Notes under the pieces: generated by a model | What the model was told of the DNA's origin: nothing | Database searches by the model: none | Seen by the model: the letters and a program-made list of their open reading frames with translations, nothing else | Program-made: the position numbers and the translations under genes | Source of the DNA: Lachnoclostridium sp. UBA1781 | GTDB lineage: Bacteria; Bacillota; Clostridia; Lachnospirales; Lachnospiraceae | Direction: 5' to 3' | DNA length: 6,315 nt | NCBI GenBank assembly: GCA_002315495.1 | Contig: DCGJ01000127.1 | Span: forward strand, 1-6,315 | Shown here: positions 1 through 5,963 of the stretch, one piece after another | How the letters are laid out: the number at the start of each line of letters is the position of its first letter | How positions within the stretch are numbered: position 1 is the stretch's first letter

Positions 1-380
1 GAATGGCAAGCGCCGGATACAACACCGTCTGCTGCGCCCATCTTAACCATCATACATGCATAGTACATATAGTCGGTGGTAAGAAGCTTCTTAGCTTCCT
101 CCGGAGTCATGCCCTTTGCCTGACGAAGCTCAACGAGCTTGTCGATGTAGGACTGAAGTTCCGGTGCAGTATTCGGGTCAATAACGGTTGCGCCTGCAAC
201 GTCAAGTCCCTTGGAATTCTCTGCTACTTCTTCCGGAGTGCCGAGAACAACGAGGTCTGCAATGCCCTCTTTTAAGATAATTTCTACCGCTTCCCAAGTT
301 CTTCTGTCCATGGACTCCGGTAAAACAATAGTCTTCTTCTGTGCTTTTGCTCTTTCTTTGATTGCGTCAATAAATGCCAT
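1..380 (-). CDS. pta: Phosphate acetyltransferase, N-terminal part (cut by window edge)
   Basis: Pta interconverts acetyl-CoA plus phosphate with acetyl phosphate plus CoA in the cytoplasm; with acetate kinase it makes ATP and acetate in fermenters. The visible part is 126 complete codons plus two bases, against about 330 residues usual for the short-form enzyme, so roughly the C-terminal 60% lies left of the window. The protein starts MAFIDAIKERAKAQKKTIVL, followed by PESMDRRTWEA (residues 21-31), and ends in GAADGVVSGACHS (116-127), both typical of the family. In the complete family the active site is formed mostly by the later half, so catalytic residues cannot be checked here. The start ATG (378-380) is preceded by AGAAAGGAG (390-398) at nine bases. 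A promoter lies directly upstream at 416-444. The acetate kinase gene often follows pta in Clostridia, but that region is outside the window. I saw no frame break. Confidence 0.93.
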   Translation of the reverse strand, partial: MAFIDAIKERAKAQKKTIVLPESMDRRTWEAVEIILKEGIADLVVLGTPEEVAENSKGLDVAGATVIDPNTAPELQSYIDKLVELRQAKGMTPEEAKKLLTTDYMYYACMMVKMGAADGVVSGACH

Positions 381-415
381 GATTTATTGCTCCTTTCTTA
401 TGTAATCCGCAAAGC

Positions 416-444
416 ATTATATCGCAAATGCGGTGTTGATACAA
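416..444 (-). promoter_or_regulatory. SigA-type promoter for pta
   Basis: On the minus strand a perfect -10 TATAAT (416-421) lies exactly 17 bases from a weaker -35 TTGTAT (439-444, three of six consensus bases). Transcription would begin near 409 and give a leader of about 29 bases containing the pta Shine-Dalgarno. It lies within the 77-base gap after the hydrolase gene, so pta is probably transcribed on its own as well as by any read-through. The -10 is flanked by the direct repeat cgcaaa (408-413 and 423-428) and the dyad gcatt (414-418) / aatgc (427-431), which could be an operator. I did not recognise a CcpA (cre) or Rex site. Confidence 0.7.
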
Positions 445-457
445 GTAATGTTTCGAT

Positions 458-2053
458 TTATTTCTTCTTTACTCCGTCATGGAACCAGTTTCCACCAAGA
501 TGAACACCGTTCGGATATAAATCCCTCATGTACGAACCATTTCTGGTAGCATTCCAAGCACAGAAATAATACCAGGTAAAGTCCGGATCCACCTTGATTC
601 CCGCTGCAAGAATTTCTTTGGCAACGGCGTTGCAAGCCTCCAAACCTTTTTGTGAATACTTGGAAAAGCTCTTGGTCGTCCATTCTGTATACGCACGATA
701 CAGGCTTCCGTTAGAAGCAACGCTGAACTGACTAGGCGCATAAATAACATCCCACATCGACTGATTATTCTTTACCATTCGATTGATAACCACCTGTGCA
801 ACGCCCTTCATATCGGCATAATCCGAGCATCCGCCCTCAGTAATAATGAGAGCGGTAAGGAGGTCCTCCATACTGGCATCCGTTGGAACCTTCCCGTCGC
901 CGGAAGGCTTCGTATCAGACAGATAATCACTGTAAATGTACGCCGTACTTCCGTTATAAACCACCTGATACCACTTAGAATCTTTCACCTTACCGGTCAC
1001 CTTAACGGAATTACCGGTACTAAGGGAGCCTACCTTTTCCGAAGAGCTGGTCGGCAGTTTGCGCACATTTACCGTCGAAGTTACATACATCGTTTTATCC
1101 AAAGCATCTACCTGTACCCCAGCGGTCGGAGTCGGTGCCTTTGTCGGCGTCGGCGTGTTCTCCGGAGCGGATGTAACCTCCGGTGTCGGAGTATCCTCCG
1201 GGATTGGAGTAATCGCAAGGACCGGCGTATTTGTCGGAGCCGGTGTACTCGTCGGCGTCGGCGTGCTCGTCGATTTTGCCGTCGGTGTCGGCGTCTTCGT
1301 CACCTTTGGAGTTGCCTTTGGTGAATTCGTTGGCTTCGGCGTATTGGTCGGGGTCGGTGAATTCGTCGGCGTCGGAGTATTGGTCGGGGTCGGCGTACTC
1401 GTAGCCGTCGGCTTTGGAACAATGAAAAGCCCAGACGTGCTTGCGTCCGGGCCCTGAATTAATACACTAGTTGGAGTCGGCGAGGAGACAAACTCCGTCG
1501 GACTCAGGAACAGTTCGTCCATAACCGGATTGACATCAATTCCTTCTTCAATTTCAACATACTCACGGGAAAGATAACCAACAACGCCCTCTTTGTACCA
1601 TACAGCTACCCATTCATCATTGGAAAGCTTTTTGATCCACACAAAAGTGTCACCGGTAACAGCCATCTCGTAAACTTCGCTGTCCGTGTTCGGCGCGGAA
1701 CGCACACGAAGCTCATTGGAGATGACGGTAACCGTACCATCGCGGTCATTTTCATCAACATTAGGAACTTCGGTCGCAGGTCCGGTCGTAACGGTACCAT
1801 CCGTTGTAACCGTACCATCGTCCGTACTCGAGTCAGTCTCCGTTCCGGTTACCGGCGTATCCGTTGTCGCAGTCGAATCCGGAACCGGAGTCGGTGAATC
1901 TGCTTTCACCACGTCAGTAACACCGGGCGTAGGATTGCCCTTGTCCGAGTCGTTCTTGGTACGTGAAATTATGTCTGTAATAATGGTTGCCCAACAAAGA
2001 ATAATGACGATTGCGCACAATATTCCGAGGGAACGCATCTGCTTTGCATCCAT
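458..2053 (-). CDS. Membrane-anchored SH3 / SleB-type cell-wall hydrolase with Thr-Pro linker
   Basis: A 531-residue predicted surface peptidoglycan hydrolase. In order: an N-terminal hydrophobic segment (about 9-29), acting as an uncleaved anchor since no clear cleavage site or lipobox follows; an acidic Thr/Asp-rich stretch (about 33-104) with the hexad DGTVT(T/V) at 79, 85 and 105; a bacterial SH3 domain (about 107-168, with LRVRSAP and VVGYLSREYV); a Ser/Thr-Pro linker (about 185-312); a second SH3 domain (about 322-380, with VNVRKLP and AYIYSDYL); and a Hydrolase_2/SleB-CwlJ-like domain (about 396-527). The last carries ALIITEGG, KGVAQVVINRM and VIYAPSQFS; Glu406 matches the family's catalytic glutamate, and GGNWFHDG matches the usual C-terminal GxHxF-like block. 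SleB relatives are lytic transglycosylases best known from spore cortex germination, but this architecture suits vegetative wall remodelling. It is cotranscribed with mscL (22-base gap). The start is supported by AGAGG (2060-2064) six bases upstream. Substrate and timing are inferred. Confidence 0.87.
   Translation of the reverse strand: MDAKQMRSLGILCAIVIILCWATIITDIISRTKNDSDKGNPTPGVTDVVKADSPTPVPDSTATTDTPVTGTETDSSTDDGTVTTDGTVTTGPATEVPNVDENDRDGTVTVISNELRVRSAPNTDSEVYEMAVTGDTFVWIKKLSNDEWVAVWYKEGVVGYLSREYVEIEEGIDVNPVMDELFLSPTEFVSSPTPTSVLIQGPDASTSGLFIVPKPTATSTPTPTNTPTPTNSPTPTNTPKPTNSPKATPKVTKTPTPTAKSTSTPTPTSTPAPTNTPVLAITPIPEDTPTPEVTSAPENTPTPTKAPTPTAGVQVDALDKTMYVTSTVNVRKLPTSSSEKVGSLSTGNSVKVTGKVKDSKWYQVVYNGSTAYIYSDYLSDTKPSGDGKVPTDASMEDLLTALIITEGGCSDYADMKGVAQVVINRMVKNNQSMWDVIYAPSQFSVASNGSLYRAYTEWTTKSFSKYSQKGLEACNAVAKEILAAGIKVDPDFTWYYFCAWNATRNGSYMRDLYPNGVHLGGNWFHDGVKKK
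1120..1420 (-). repeat. Degenerate tandem repeats coding the Ser/Thr-Pro linker
   Basis: About 100 codons (residues 212-311 of the hydrolase) read as short TPTPTN/TPKPTNSP-type units. At DNA level this is a run of gtcgg-rich units on the plus strand; for example the 17-mer gtattggtcggggtcgg occurs at 1341-1357 and 1377-1393, 36 bases or 12 codons apart. Such linkers hold wall-binding and catalytic domains apart in Gram-positive surface proteins and may be O-glycosylated. Repeat number is likely to vary between strains through slippage or recombination. The left part (about 1120-1215) is less regular, with acidic units such as PEDTPTPE. Confidence 0.8.
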
Positions 2054-2075
2054 AATGAACCTCTACAATAAAATA

Positions 2076-2519
2076 TTACTCTTCGCTTGGAATCTCGGAG
2101 GTGCAATGAGCACAACGGGTAGCCTCAAGCGGAATCTCGCTCTTACAGAACGGGCAAATCTTGGTGGTCGGAGCAGCCGGAGCTTCCTCAACCGGCTTCT
2201 TCTTGCCAACTGACATTGCCTTGTTTACGGACTTAATCATGATGAAGAGAATCAGTGCCATGATTAAGAAGTTCAATACAGCAGAAAGGAATGCACCATA
2301 GCTAAATACAACGCCATCTACCGTAAACTGTCCACCAACCAAAACAAGGTTACCTGCCTCGTCCTTCTCGCATCCACCGGTAAGAAGAGCAATCAACGGC
2401 TGAATAAAACTGCTGGTCAATGCACTAACGATATTCTGGAAGCAAGCGCCGATGATGACACCAACAGCCAGGTCCATAACATTACCACGCATAATAAATG
2501 CCTTGAATTCCTTAAACAT
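2076..2519 (-). CDS. mscL: Large-conductance mechanosensitive channel MscL with C-terminal zinc ribbon
   Basis: MscL is a homopentameric membrane channel that opens under extreme membrane tension and lets solutes escape on hypo-osmotic shock. The protein is 147 residues. The N-terminal helix and first membrane segment carry the family signature (MFKEFKAFIMRGNVMDLAVG, then VIIGACFQNIVSAL). A periplasmic loop runs from about 46 to 72, the second membrane segment from about 75 to 97 (YGAFLSAVLNFLIMALILFI), and a basic stretch (100-109) follows. The usual cytoplasmic helix after an acidic/proline linker is replaced by CPFC (122-125) and CAHC (136-139), a four-cysteine zinc ribbon. I recall similar tails in other clostridial MscL proteins, so this is probably a lineage variant. 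The start follows GAGG (2527-2530) by seven bases. The hydrolase gene begins 22 bases after the stop, so the two are probably one transcript. Confidence 0.95.
   Translation of the reverse strand: MFKEFKAFIMRGNVMDLAVGVIIGACFQNIVSALTSSFIQPLIALLTGGCEKDEAGNLVLVGGQFTVDGVVFSYGAFLSAVLNFLIMALILFIMIKSVNKAMSVGKKKPVEEAPAAPTTKICPFCKSEIPLEATRCAHCTSEIPSEE
2103..2156 (-). other. Zinc-ribbon coding segment of MscL
   Basis: This stretch encodes residues 122-139 of MscL, with Cys122, Cys125, Cys136 and Cys139 as two CxxC knuckles ten residues apart. The pattern matches stand-alone zinc-ribbon modules found at the ends of many Firmicute proteins. It would sit in the cytoplasm below the pore. Zinc binding is inferred from the cysteine spacing. 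Confidence 0.75.
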
Positions 2520-2622
2520 TAGAAAACCTCACTTTCTTTGCCCACAGGGCGAAACATATTCCTCATGTGCCTCAGCACAATCCGTCTAATTACCTTGCAA
2601 GCATCATGAAAATGCTCACACC
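2520..2622 (-). other. mscL leader with two small hairpins
   Basis: The predicted leader is long for such a small gene. It can form a hairpin from AGCAT/ATGCT (arms 2600-2604 and 2612-2616, loop seven bases) and another from TGTGC/GCACA (arms about 2566-2570 and 2575-2579, loop four bases), followed by the Shine-Dalgarno GTGAGGT. I do not recognise a known riboswitch. No small open frame in it is convincing. Confidence 0.35.
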
Positions 2623-2628
2623 TCGCCC

Positions 2629-2637
2629 ATTATAACA
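2629..2637 (-). promoter_or_regulatory. Extended -10 promoter for the mscL-hydrolase operon
   Basis: The minus strand reads TGTTATAAT (2637 to 2629), an extended -10 element with a perfect TATAAT. No good -35 lies 16-18 bases upstream, which is common for extended -10 promoters. Transcription should start near 2622 and leave a leader of about 100 bases before mscL. It is the only good promoter seen for mscL and the hydrolase, although read-through from the dipeptidase gene is possible because I see no terminator after it. Confidence 0.6.
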
Positions 2638-2657
2638 CACCTTTTCAAAATATGCTA

Positions 2658-3647
2658 CTATGGAAGTAATTCATTTAATACCCGCAATCCATTGCCGTAA
2701 AAAACCTTATCAATCTGACTCGGCGGGAATCCTCCGCGGCGGAATTCATCATACAGCTCCGTCATAAATGCAGCATTTGGAATCGCGGTATTCACCGGAA
2801 TTCCGTCAAAATCGCTACCGAGCGACAGGCAGTCAATGCCGCCCACATCGGAGATGTGACGCGCATGTCGAACCAAAGCCTCAAAAATCTGGTTCGGAAT
2901 GTACGCGCGTTCCGGAGGCAGACCGATCTGCTTGCTCCAGCTAAACTCCGGCAACAAAAAACCAACGCAGAAATTAAGTCCAATCACACCCCCGCGATTT
3001 GCCAGCTGACGAATCAGGGTATCCGACAGATTTCGTGGATGGTCAAGCTCCGCTCTCGCGTTGGAATGGCTCGCAATGAACGGCTTCTTCGCAACATCAA
3101 GCACATCCAGAACGCCCTTATCAGACAGATGCGACACATCCACAATCATCCCCAGTTCTTCCATTCGTTCCACCACTTCACGGCCGAATTTGGTTAAGCC
3201 CCAGTCCTGCGTCTTCTCCATGGCTGCGGTGCCAATCATATTGTTATAATTCCAAACCAAGGTCATAAGGCGTACGCCATCGGCGAACAACTCATCCAAA
3301 AGTTCCATCTTGTTCCCGATAATGCCACCATCTTCCACCGTCAAAATGCCCGCCAGACGCTTTGCCTCCAAAACCGCCCGCAAGCCCTTTTTATCCTTAA
3401 TATGTGCAATCTTCGCCTCTGAAATCTTCTCCCTAAACACCTCGAGCATATCCTTGTAAGCGGTGTAAGGATAATGATATTTTCTGCAATCAATCCACAA
3501 GGCAAAGCACTGCAAAATATAATCCGCTCCCTGCATCCCTTCCACACTTAACTGAAGGTCATTGGATAACAGAGAAATCTCCTTCCCCTGCATCCGAGCG
3601 GAATAAATCTTCTCAATGGTGTCACAATGAAAATCCAAAGTTTTCAT
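2658..3647 (-). CDS. Peptidase M19 / membrane (renal) dipeptidase family protein
   Basis: A 329-residue metallopeptidase of the renal dipeptidase family: a TIM-barrel with a two-zinc centre that cleaves dipeptides, in some members including D-amino-acid dipeptides. The expected metal and active-site motifs are present in order: HCD (His7, Asp9), VEDGG with bridging Glu105, DVSH (Asp170, His173), SHSN (His194), and the late GSDFDG (277-282). The tail GNGLRVLNELLP matches the family's C-terminal helix. There is no signal peptide, so it is probably cytoplasmic, unlike the mammalian GPI-anchored enzyme. The open frame continues upstream to 3899, but that part is antisense to the lipoprotein gene. 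The ATG at 3645-3647 has AAGGAG (3655-3660) seven bases upstream and starts the conserved MKTLDFHCDT. It ends with tandem stops (TAGTAG). The exact substrate is unknown; dipeptide or wall-peptide recycling is the likely role. Confidence 0.93.
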   Translation of the reverse strand: MKTLDFHCDTIEKIYSARMQGKEISLLSNDLQLSVEGMQGADYILQCFALWIDCRKYHYPYTAYKDMLEVFREKISEAKIAHIKDKKGLRAVLEAKRLAGILTVEDGGIIGNKMELLDELFADGVRLMTLVWNYNNMIGTAAMEKTQDWGLTKFGREVVERMEELGMIVDVSHLSDKGVLDVLDVAKKPFIASHSNARAELDHPRNLSDTLIRQLANRGGVIGLNFCVGFLLPEFSWSKQIGLPPERAYIPNQIFEALVRHARHISDVGGIDCLSLGSDFDGIPVNTAIPNAAFMTELYDEFRRGGFPPSQIDKVFYGNGLRVLNELLP

Positions 3648-3675
3648 ATTCCTTCTCCTTCCCTCTAAATCCTGT

Positions 3676-3703
3676 TTGCAACCTGCCCTAACTATGATAT
3701 ACT
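3676..3703 (+). promoter_or_regulatory. Promoter for the ApbE-like lipoprotein gene
   Basis: A -35 TTGCAA (3676-3681, four of six consensus bases) and a -10 TATACT (3698-3703) are separated by 16 bases; the -10 is preceded by TGa (3695-3697), making it an extended -10. Transcription would begin near 3710. A dyad ctttc-c-gaaag (3702-3712) covers the predicted start site and may be an operator. On the opposite strand the same bases hold TATCAT (3694-3699), a possible but weak -10 for the divergent dipeptidase gene. Confidence 0.65.
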
Positions 3704-3735
3704 TTCCGAAAGCGAAACACTTTGGGAGCGTACGA

Positions 3736-4878
3736 ATGAAACGAACGATATTGCAATCTGCAACTGCCCGGCTGACGGGCATTTTCCTACTACTATTACT
3801 CACCTTCATCGGGTGCGGCACAAATCCGAACGAGCCGATTGGCGGCACCCCGACGATTTCTACCGAGGTTACCGTCCCAACTACCCCAACACCGACCAAA
3901 AGCGATTACGAACATCTTTACGACGACAAGGAGCCGATCACCTCACTTCCCGAGGAACATACTCCTGCTGCCACAGATGTTAATTTCGTGGACGGCATCA
4001 TGATGACGATTCAGTACTACGATGAAAGCCACGCGGAACTAAGCTCCGAGCTGTTTGATTTGTATCTTTGCTATCGAGAAGAACTGGATTCCTCATCGGA
4101 AACCAGTCAGATATTTGCCTTAAATAATGCCGGCGAAGCTACTGCTGAGCTCAGCGATTTGCAAGCTGAAATGCTTGCCTACGGAATACAGTTATCCGAA
4201 CTAAGTAATGGCGCGTACGACATCACTGCTGAGCCGCTTCGACAGCTATGGGATATGACGAACGAATGGTCCTCTCTCCCGACCGAAATCGATGTGGCGG
4301 AGGCCTTAGAATACGTCTCCTATGAACGCCTCTCGCTTAACGGCAATATCGTAACCAAGGAGTCTGAAGGAATGATGCTGTTCACGGCTCCTCTTTCAAG
4401 TGGCTTCGCACTGACCGCGATGCAGGAATATCTGCAGGCAAATGGCATTCAAACCTACTCGATTGAAATCGGGAATCTGCGCTACGATTCCACGGGCTCG
4501 AATCGAACTTACTCCCTCGCCATTCCGTCCGGGGAGGAATCAGAAGTATTCGCCTCATTGTACCTCAATGGGTACGCTGGTTACGAAGCTCACCTGATGG
4601 AACAATATGTTATGGTTAACGACATGCTGGTTCATCCGTATTTTGATCTTCAGACCGGCTATCCAAGTTCGAACGGCGTCAAGGATGTATTCGTCTTCTC
4701 TACGGACACAAGGTCTGTGGAGGCCCTGGCTTATGCCTGCTTCTCCTGCTCCGAGGAGCAATATAAAGGCATTCTCTCCAACCTCCCGGACACCTACGCA
4801 ATATGGATTACCGAGGACGGTGTGATGCATCTGTCCGACGGTATCGAAGACGCACTTGAAATCGTATATTTTAACTAA
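3736..4878 (+). CDS. ApbE-like (FAD:protein FMN transferase fold) lipoprotein lacking key signature residues
   Basis: A 380-residue predicted lipoprotein. MKRTILQSATARLTGIFLLL is followed by LLTFIGC, a lipobox with Cys27 as the lipidated residue; a Thr/Pro-rich tether follows (about 37-55). The rest aligns by eye with ApbE, which splits FAD and attaches FMN to Thr in proteins such as RnfG/NqrC. Conserved blocks are SQIFALN (124-130), LSNGAYDITAEPLRQLW (155-172), GMM (212-214), FDLQTGYP (303-310) and VEALAYACF (328-336). The hallmarks are altered: the family's DLGGIAKGYA block reads FTAPLSSGFA (216-225), its NLGG reads EIGN (244-247), the second His of HHIIDPRTG is Pro301, and the Mg-binding Asp and Thr of DALxT are Glu329 and Tyr333. 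It may therefore be a pseudoenzyme or have a changed ligand. GGGAG (3724-3728) lies seven bases before the chosen ATG; an upstream ATG at 3676 lies inside the promoter and was rejected. No frame break. Confidence 0.8.
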   Translation: MKRTILQSATARLTGIFLLLLLTFIGCGTNPNEPIGGTPTISTEVTVPTTPTPTKSDYEHLYDDKEPITSLPEEHTPAATDVNFVDGIMMTIQYYDESHAELSSELFDLYLCYREELDSSSETSQIFALNNAGEATAELSDLQAEMLAYGIQLSELSNGAYDITAEPLRQLWDMTNEWSSLPTEIDVAEALEYVSYERLSLNGNIVTKESEGMMLFTAPLSSGFALTAMQEYLQANGIQTYSIEIGNLRYDSTGSNRTYSLAIPSGEESEVFASLYLNGYAGYEAHLMEQYVMVNDMLVHPYFDLQTGYPSSNGVKDVFVFSTDTRSVEALAYACFSCSEEQYKGILSNLPDTYAIWITEDGVMHLSDGIEDALEIVYFN

Positions 4879-4899
4879 GAATATGTTTGAAAATGCGGC

Positions 4900-4928
4900 C
4901 CGTCTTCCAATCACTTAAAGTAAGACGG
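4900..4928 (-). terminator. Possible terminator hairpin at the convergent gene ends
   Basis: CCGTCTT (4900-4906) pairs with AAGACGG (4922-4928), a 7-bp stem with a 15-base loop that contains the glycosyltransferase stop codon. On the minus strand a modest ATTTTC follows a few bases after the stem; on the plus strand no T run follows. It may weakly end glycosyltransferase transcription, and in principle could slow read-through from the lipoprotein gene, which ends at 4878. The large loop and poor T tract make this uncertain. Confidence 0.35.
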
Positions 4929-5864
4929 CGTCATCGTAAAACGAAGCACAAGCCACTTCGGAAGCTTCTTATACATCTTTCCGAAGCGAAAACCTAAGAA
5001 TTTGGCACCGCTTTGGAAGAAATAACGAACTGCAGAGAATACCTTGCCCTTCTTTAAGAGGATGGCAAGGTTTTTCTTTACCATCTTGATACCCTCGTTC
5101 TCAGCCGGAAGGTCTGCAAATACTTCCGGATGCTCTGCCTGCGAAACGCCATTATCGAAATTTCTATGGAACTGCTGCAGCATATTGTAGTTGTGCCAGT
5201 GGATTACCCGCGCATTTGCCGCATATACAATCTGATAGCCGGCATCGATCGCCTTGCGGGCAAACATCATATCCTCGTTAAAGATGACATGAAGCTCGAA
5301 GCCGCCCAGTTCTAAAAACACCTTGCGGTCATACATACAACATACATCCGAGCAGAAAATCGTCTTAATGCCCATTGCTTCGTAGCTGTCACGAGACTTC
5401 ACAAGTTCCACATCAGGATAATTAAAATTCTGTGTCAACACGGTCAGCGTGTCCGCATGCTTATCTACCATCTGGCGTCCATACGCATGAGACGCTTCCG
5501 GGTGGCGCTTTAACGCGCTGTATAGTTCCTCGATGGTACGCTTATCCTTCGGCACCGCATCCTGCGTCATGCAGACCACATAATCCGTGTCGCAGGCTTC
5601 CATACCCTGCTGGCGCGTCTTGCCATGGTTAAATTCGGCCTTTGTTAAGGTCATAACCAAAACCTCGGTCTCAATCTCCCATTTGGCTTGTTCCACCCGC
5701 TCCAAAAGGGCTTCCTTTTCTTCCTGCTCCTTCGTCTCATCACAAAGCGTCAGCATGAGTAAAATCTTGTCCGGAACTCTCGTCTGACGGAACAACTGTT
5801 CCATCAACTGATCCAATTTTTTATCCGGACGATACACCGGAACAATAACACCAATTCGATCCAT
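4911..5864 (-). CDS. Family 2 glycosyltransferase, rhamnosyltransferase-like
   Basis: A 317-residue GT-A fold enzyme predicted to add a sugar from a nucleotide donor, probably dTDP-rhamnose, to a surface polysaccharide at the inner membrane face. Visible motifs: nucleotide-binding start MDRIGVIVPVYRP; FNHGKTRQQGM (78-88), which resembles the FNHGGTRN block of RfbF/WbbL-type rhamnosyltransferases; MTQDAVP (99-105), where QDA stands in the DxD metal site as in that subgroup; GGFELHVIFNEDMMFARKA (187-205), containing the ED catalytic-base motif; and VIHWHNY (220-226). The C-terminal 60 residues are very basic with aromatics and may associate with the membrane; no transmembrane helix is clear. 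The open frame extends to 5963, but ATGs at 5963 and 5936 lie in or upstream of the promoter (5935-5963). The ATG at 5862-5864 has AGGA (5873-5876) eight bases upstream. No other glycan gene is in view, so donor and acceptor are inferred. Confidence 0.88.
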   Translation of the reverse strand: MDRIGVIVPVYRPDKKLDQLMEQLFRQTRVPDKILLMLTLCDETKEQEEKEALLERVEQAKWEIETEVLVMTLTKAEFNHGKTRQQGMEACDTDYVVCMTQDAVPKDKRTIEELYSALKRHPEASHAYGRQMVDKHADTLTVLTQNFNYPDVELVKSRDSYEAMGIKTIFCSDVCCMYDRKVFLELGGFELHVIFNEDMMFARKAIDAGYQIVYAANARVIHWHNYNMLQQFHRNFDNGVSQAEHPEVFADLPAENEGIKMVKKNLAILLKKGKVFSAVRYFFQSGAKFLGFRFGKMYKKLPKWLVLRFTMTPSYFK

Positions 5865-5934
5865 AATTCTCTTCCTACTCACAAATTTGGGCTTCCTGTG
5901 GCATCGCCGTTTTGACTGCCCATACTTACTCTTC

Positions 5935-5963
5935 ATTGTACCCCATTCCCGCATTTTTCGCAA
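5935..5963 (-). promoter_or_regulatory. SigA-type promoter for the glycosyltransferase gene
   Basis: Minus-strand TTGCGA (5958-5963, four of six) and TACAAT (5935-5940, five of six) are exactly 17 bases apart. Transcription would start near 5928, giving a leader of about 64 bases before the ATG at 5864. The promoter rules out the two upstream in-frame ATGs as starts for this transcript. Its -35 sits directly beside the T run of the preceding gene's terminator, so the gene appears to be an independent unit. Confidence 0.72.

Noticed and set aside
1120..1420. CRISPR-like repetitive array
   Set aside because: Repeats are short, degenerate, in a single reading frame and code Thr-Pro units; there are no uniform repeats with unique spacers and no cas genes.
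1059..1457. Plus-strand open frame coding a Gly-Val repeat protein
   Set aside because: It is the exact antisense of the Thr-Pro linker; the periodic composition keeps the opposite frame open. It has no supporting Shine-Dalgarno or domain.
1686..2213. Plus-strand 175-codon frame
   Set aside because: It spans the ends of two well-supported minus-strand genes (hydrolase and mscL) and has no recognisable domain.
2547..2628. Long-range pairing GGGCGA / TCGCCC enclosing the mscL leader, suggesting a riboswitch
   Set aside because: The outer arm (2623-2628) lies between the -10 and the predicted transcription start, so it is probably not in the RNA. The leader is also shorter than a c-di-AMP (ydaO) riboswitch and lacks its recognisable conserved blocks.
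3648..3899. 84-codon N-terminal extension of the M19 dipeptidase
   Set aside because: It overlaps the divergent promoter and the lipoprotein signal region in antisense, shows no family similarity, and the internal ATG at 3647 has a strong Shine-Dalgarno.
4555..4914. Minus-strand 119-codon frame
   Set aside because: It is antisense to the conserved C-terminal ApbE-like blocks and has no domain or ribosome binding site that I can see.
5888..5922. Stem tgggc/gccca in the glycosyltransferase leader as a regulatory RNA
   Set aside because: Only five base pairs with a large loop and a 3-bp inner stem; no known motif, so chance pairing is likely.
5865..5963. 33-codon N-terminal extension of the glycosyltransferase
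   Set aside because: The upstream ATGs lie within the predicted promoter (5935-5963), and GT2 proteins normally begin just before the IGVIVPVY strand.
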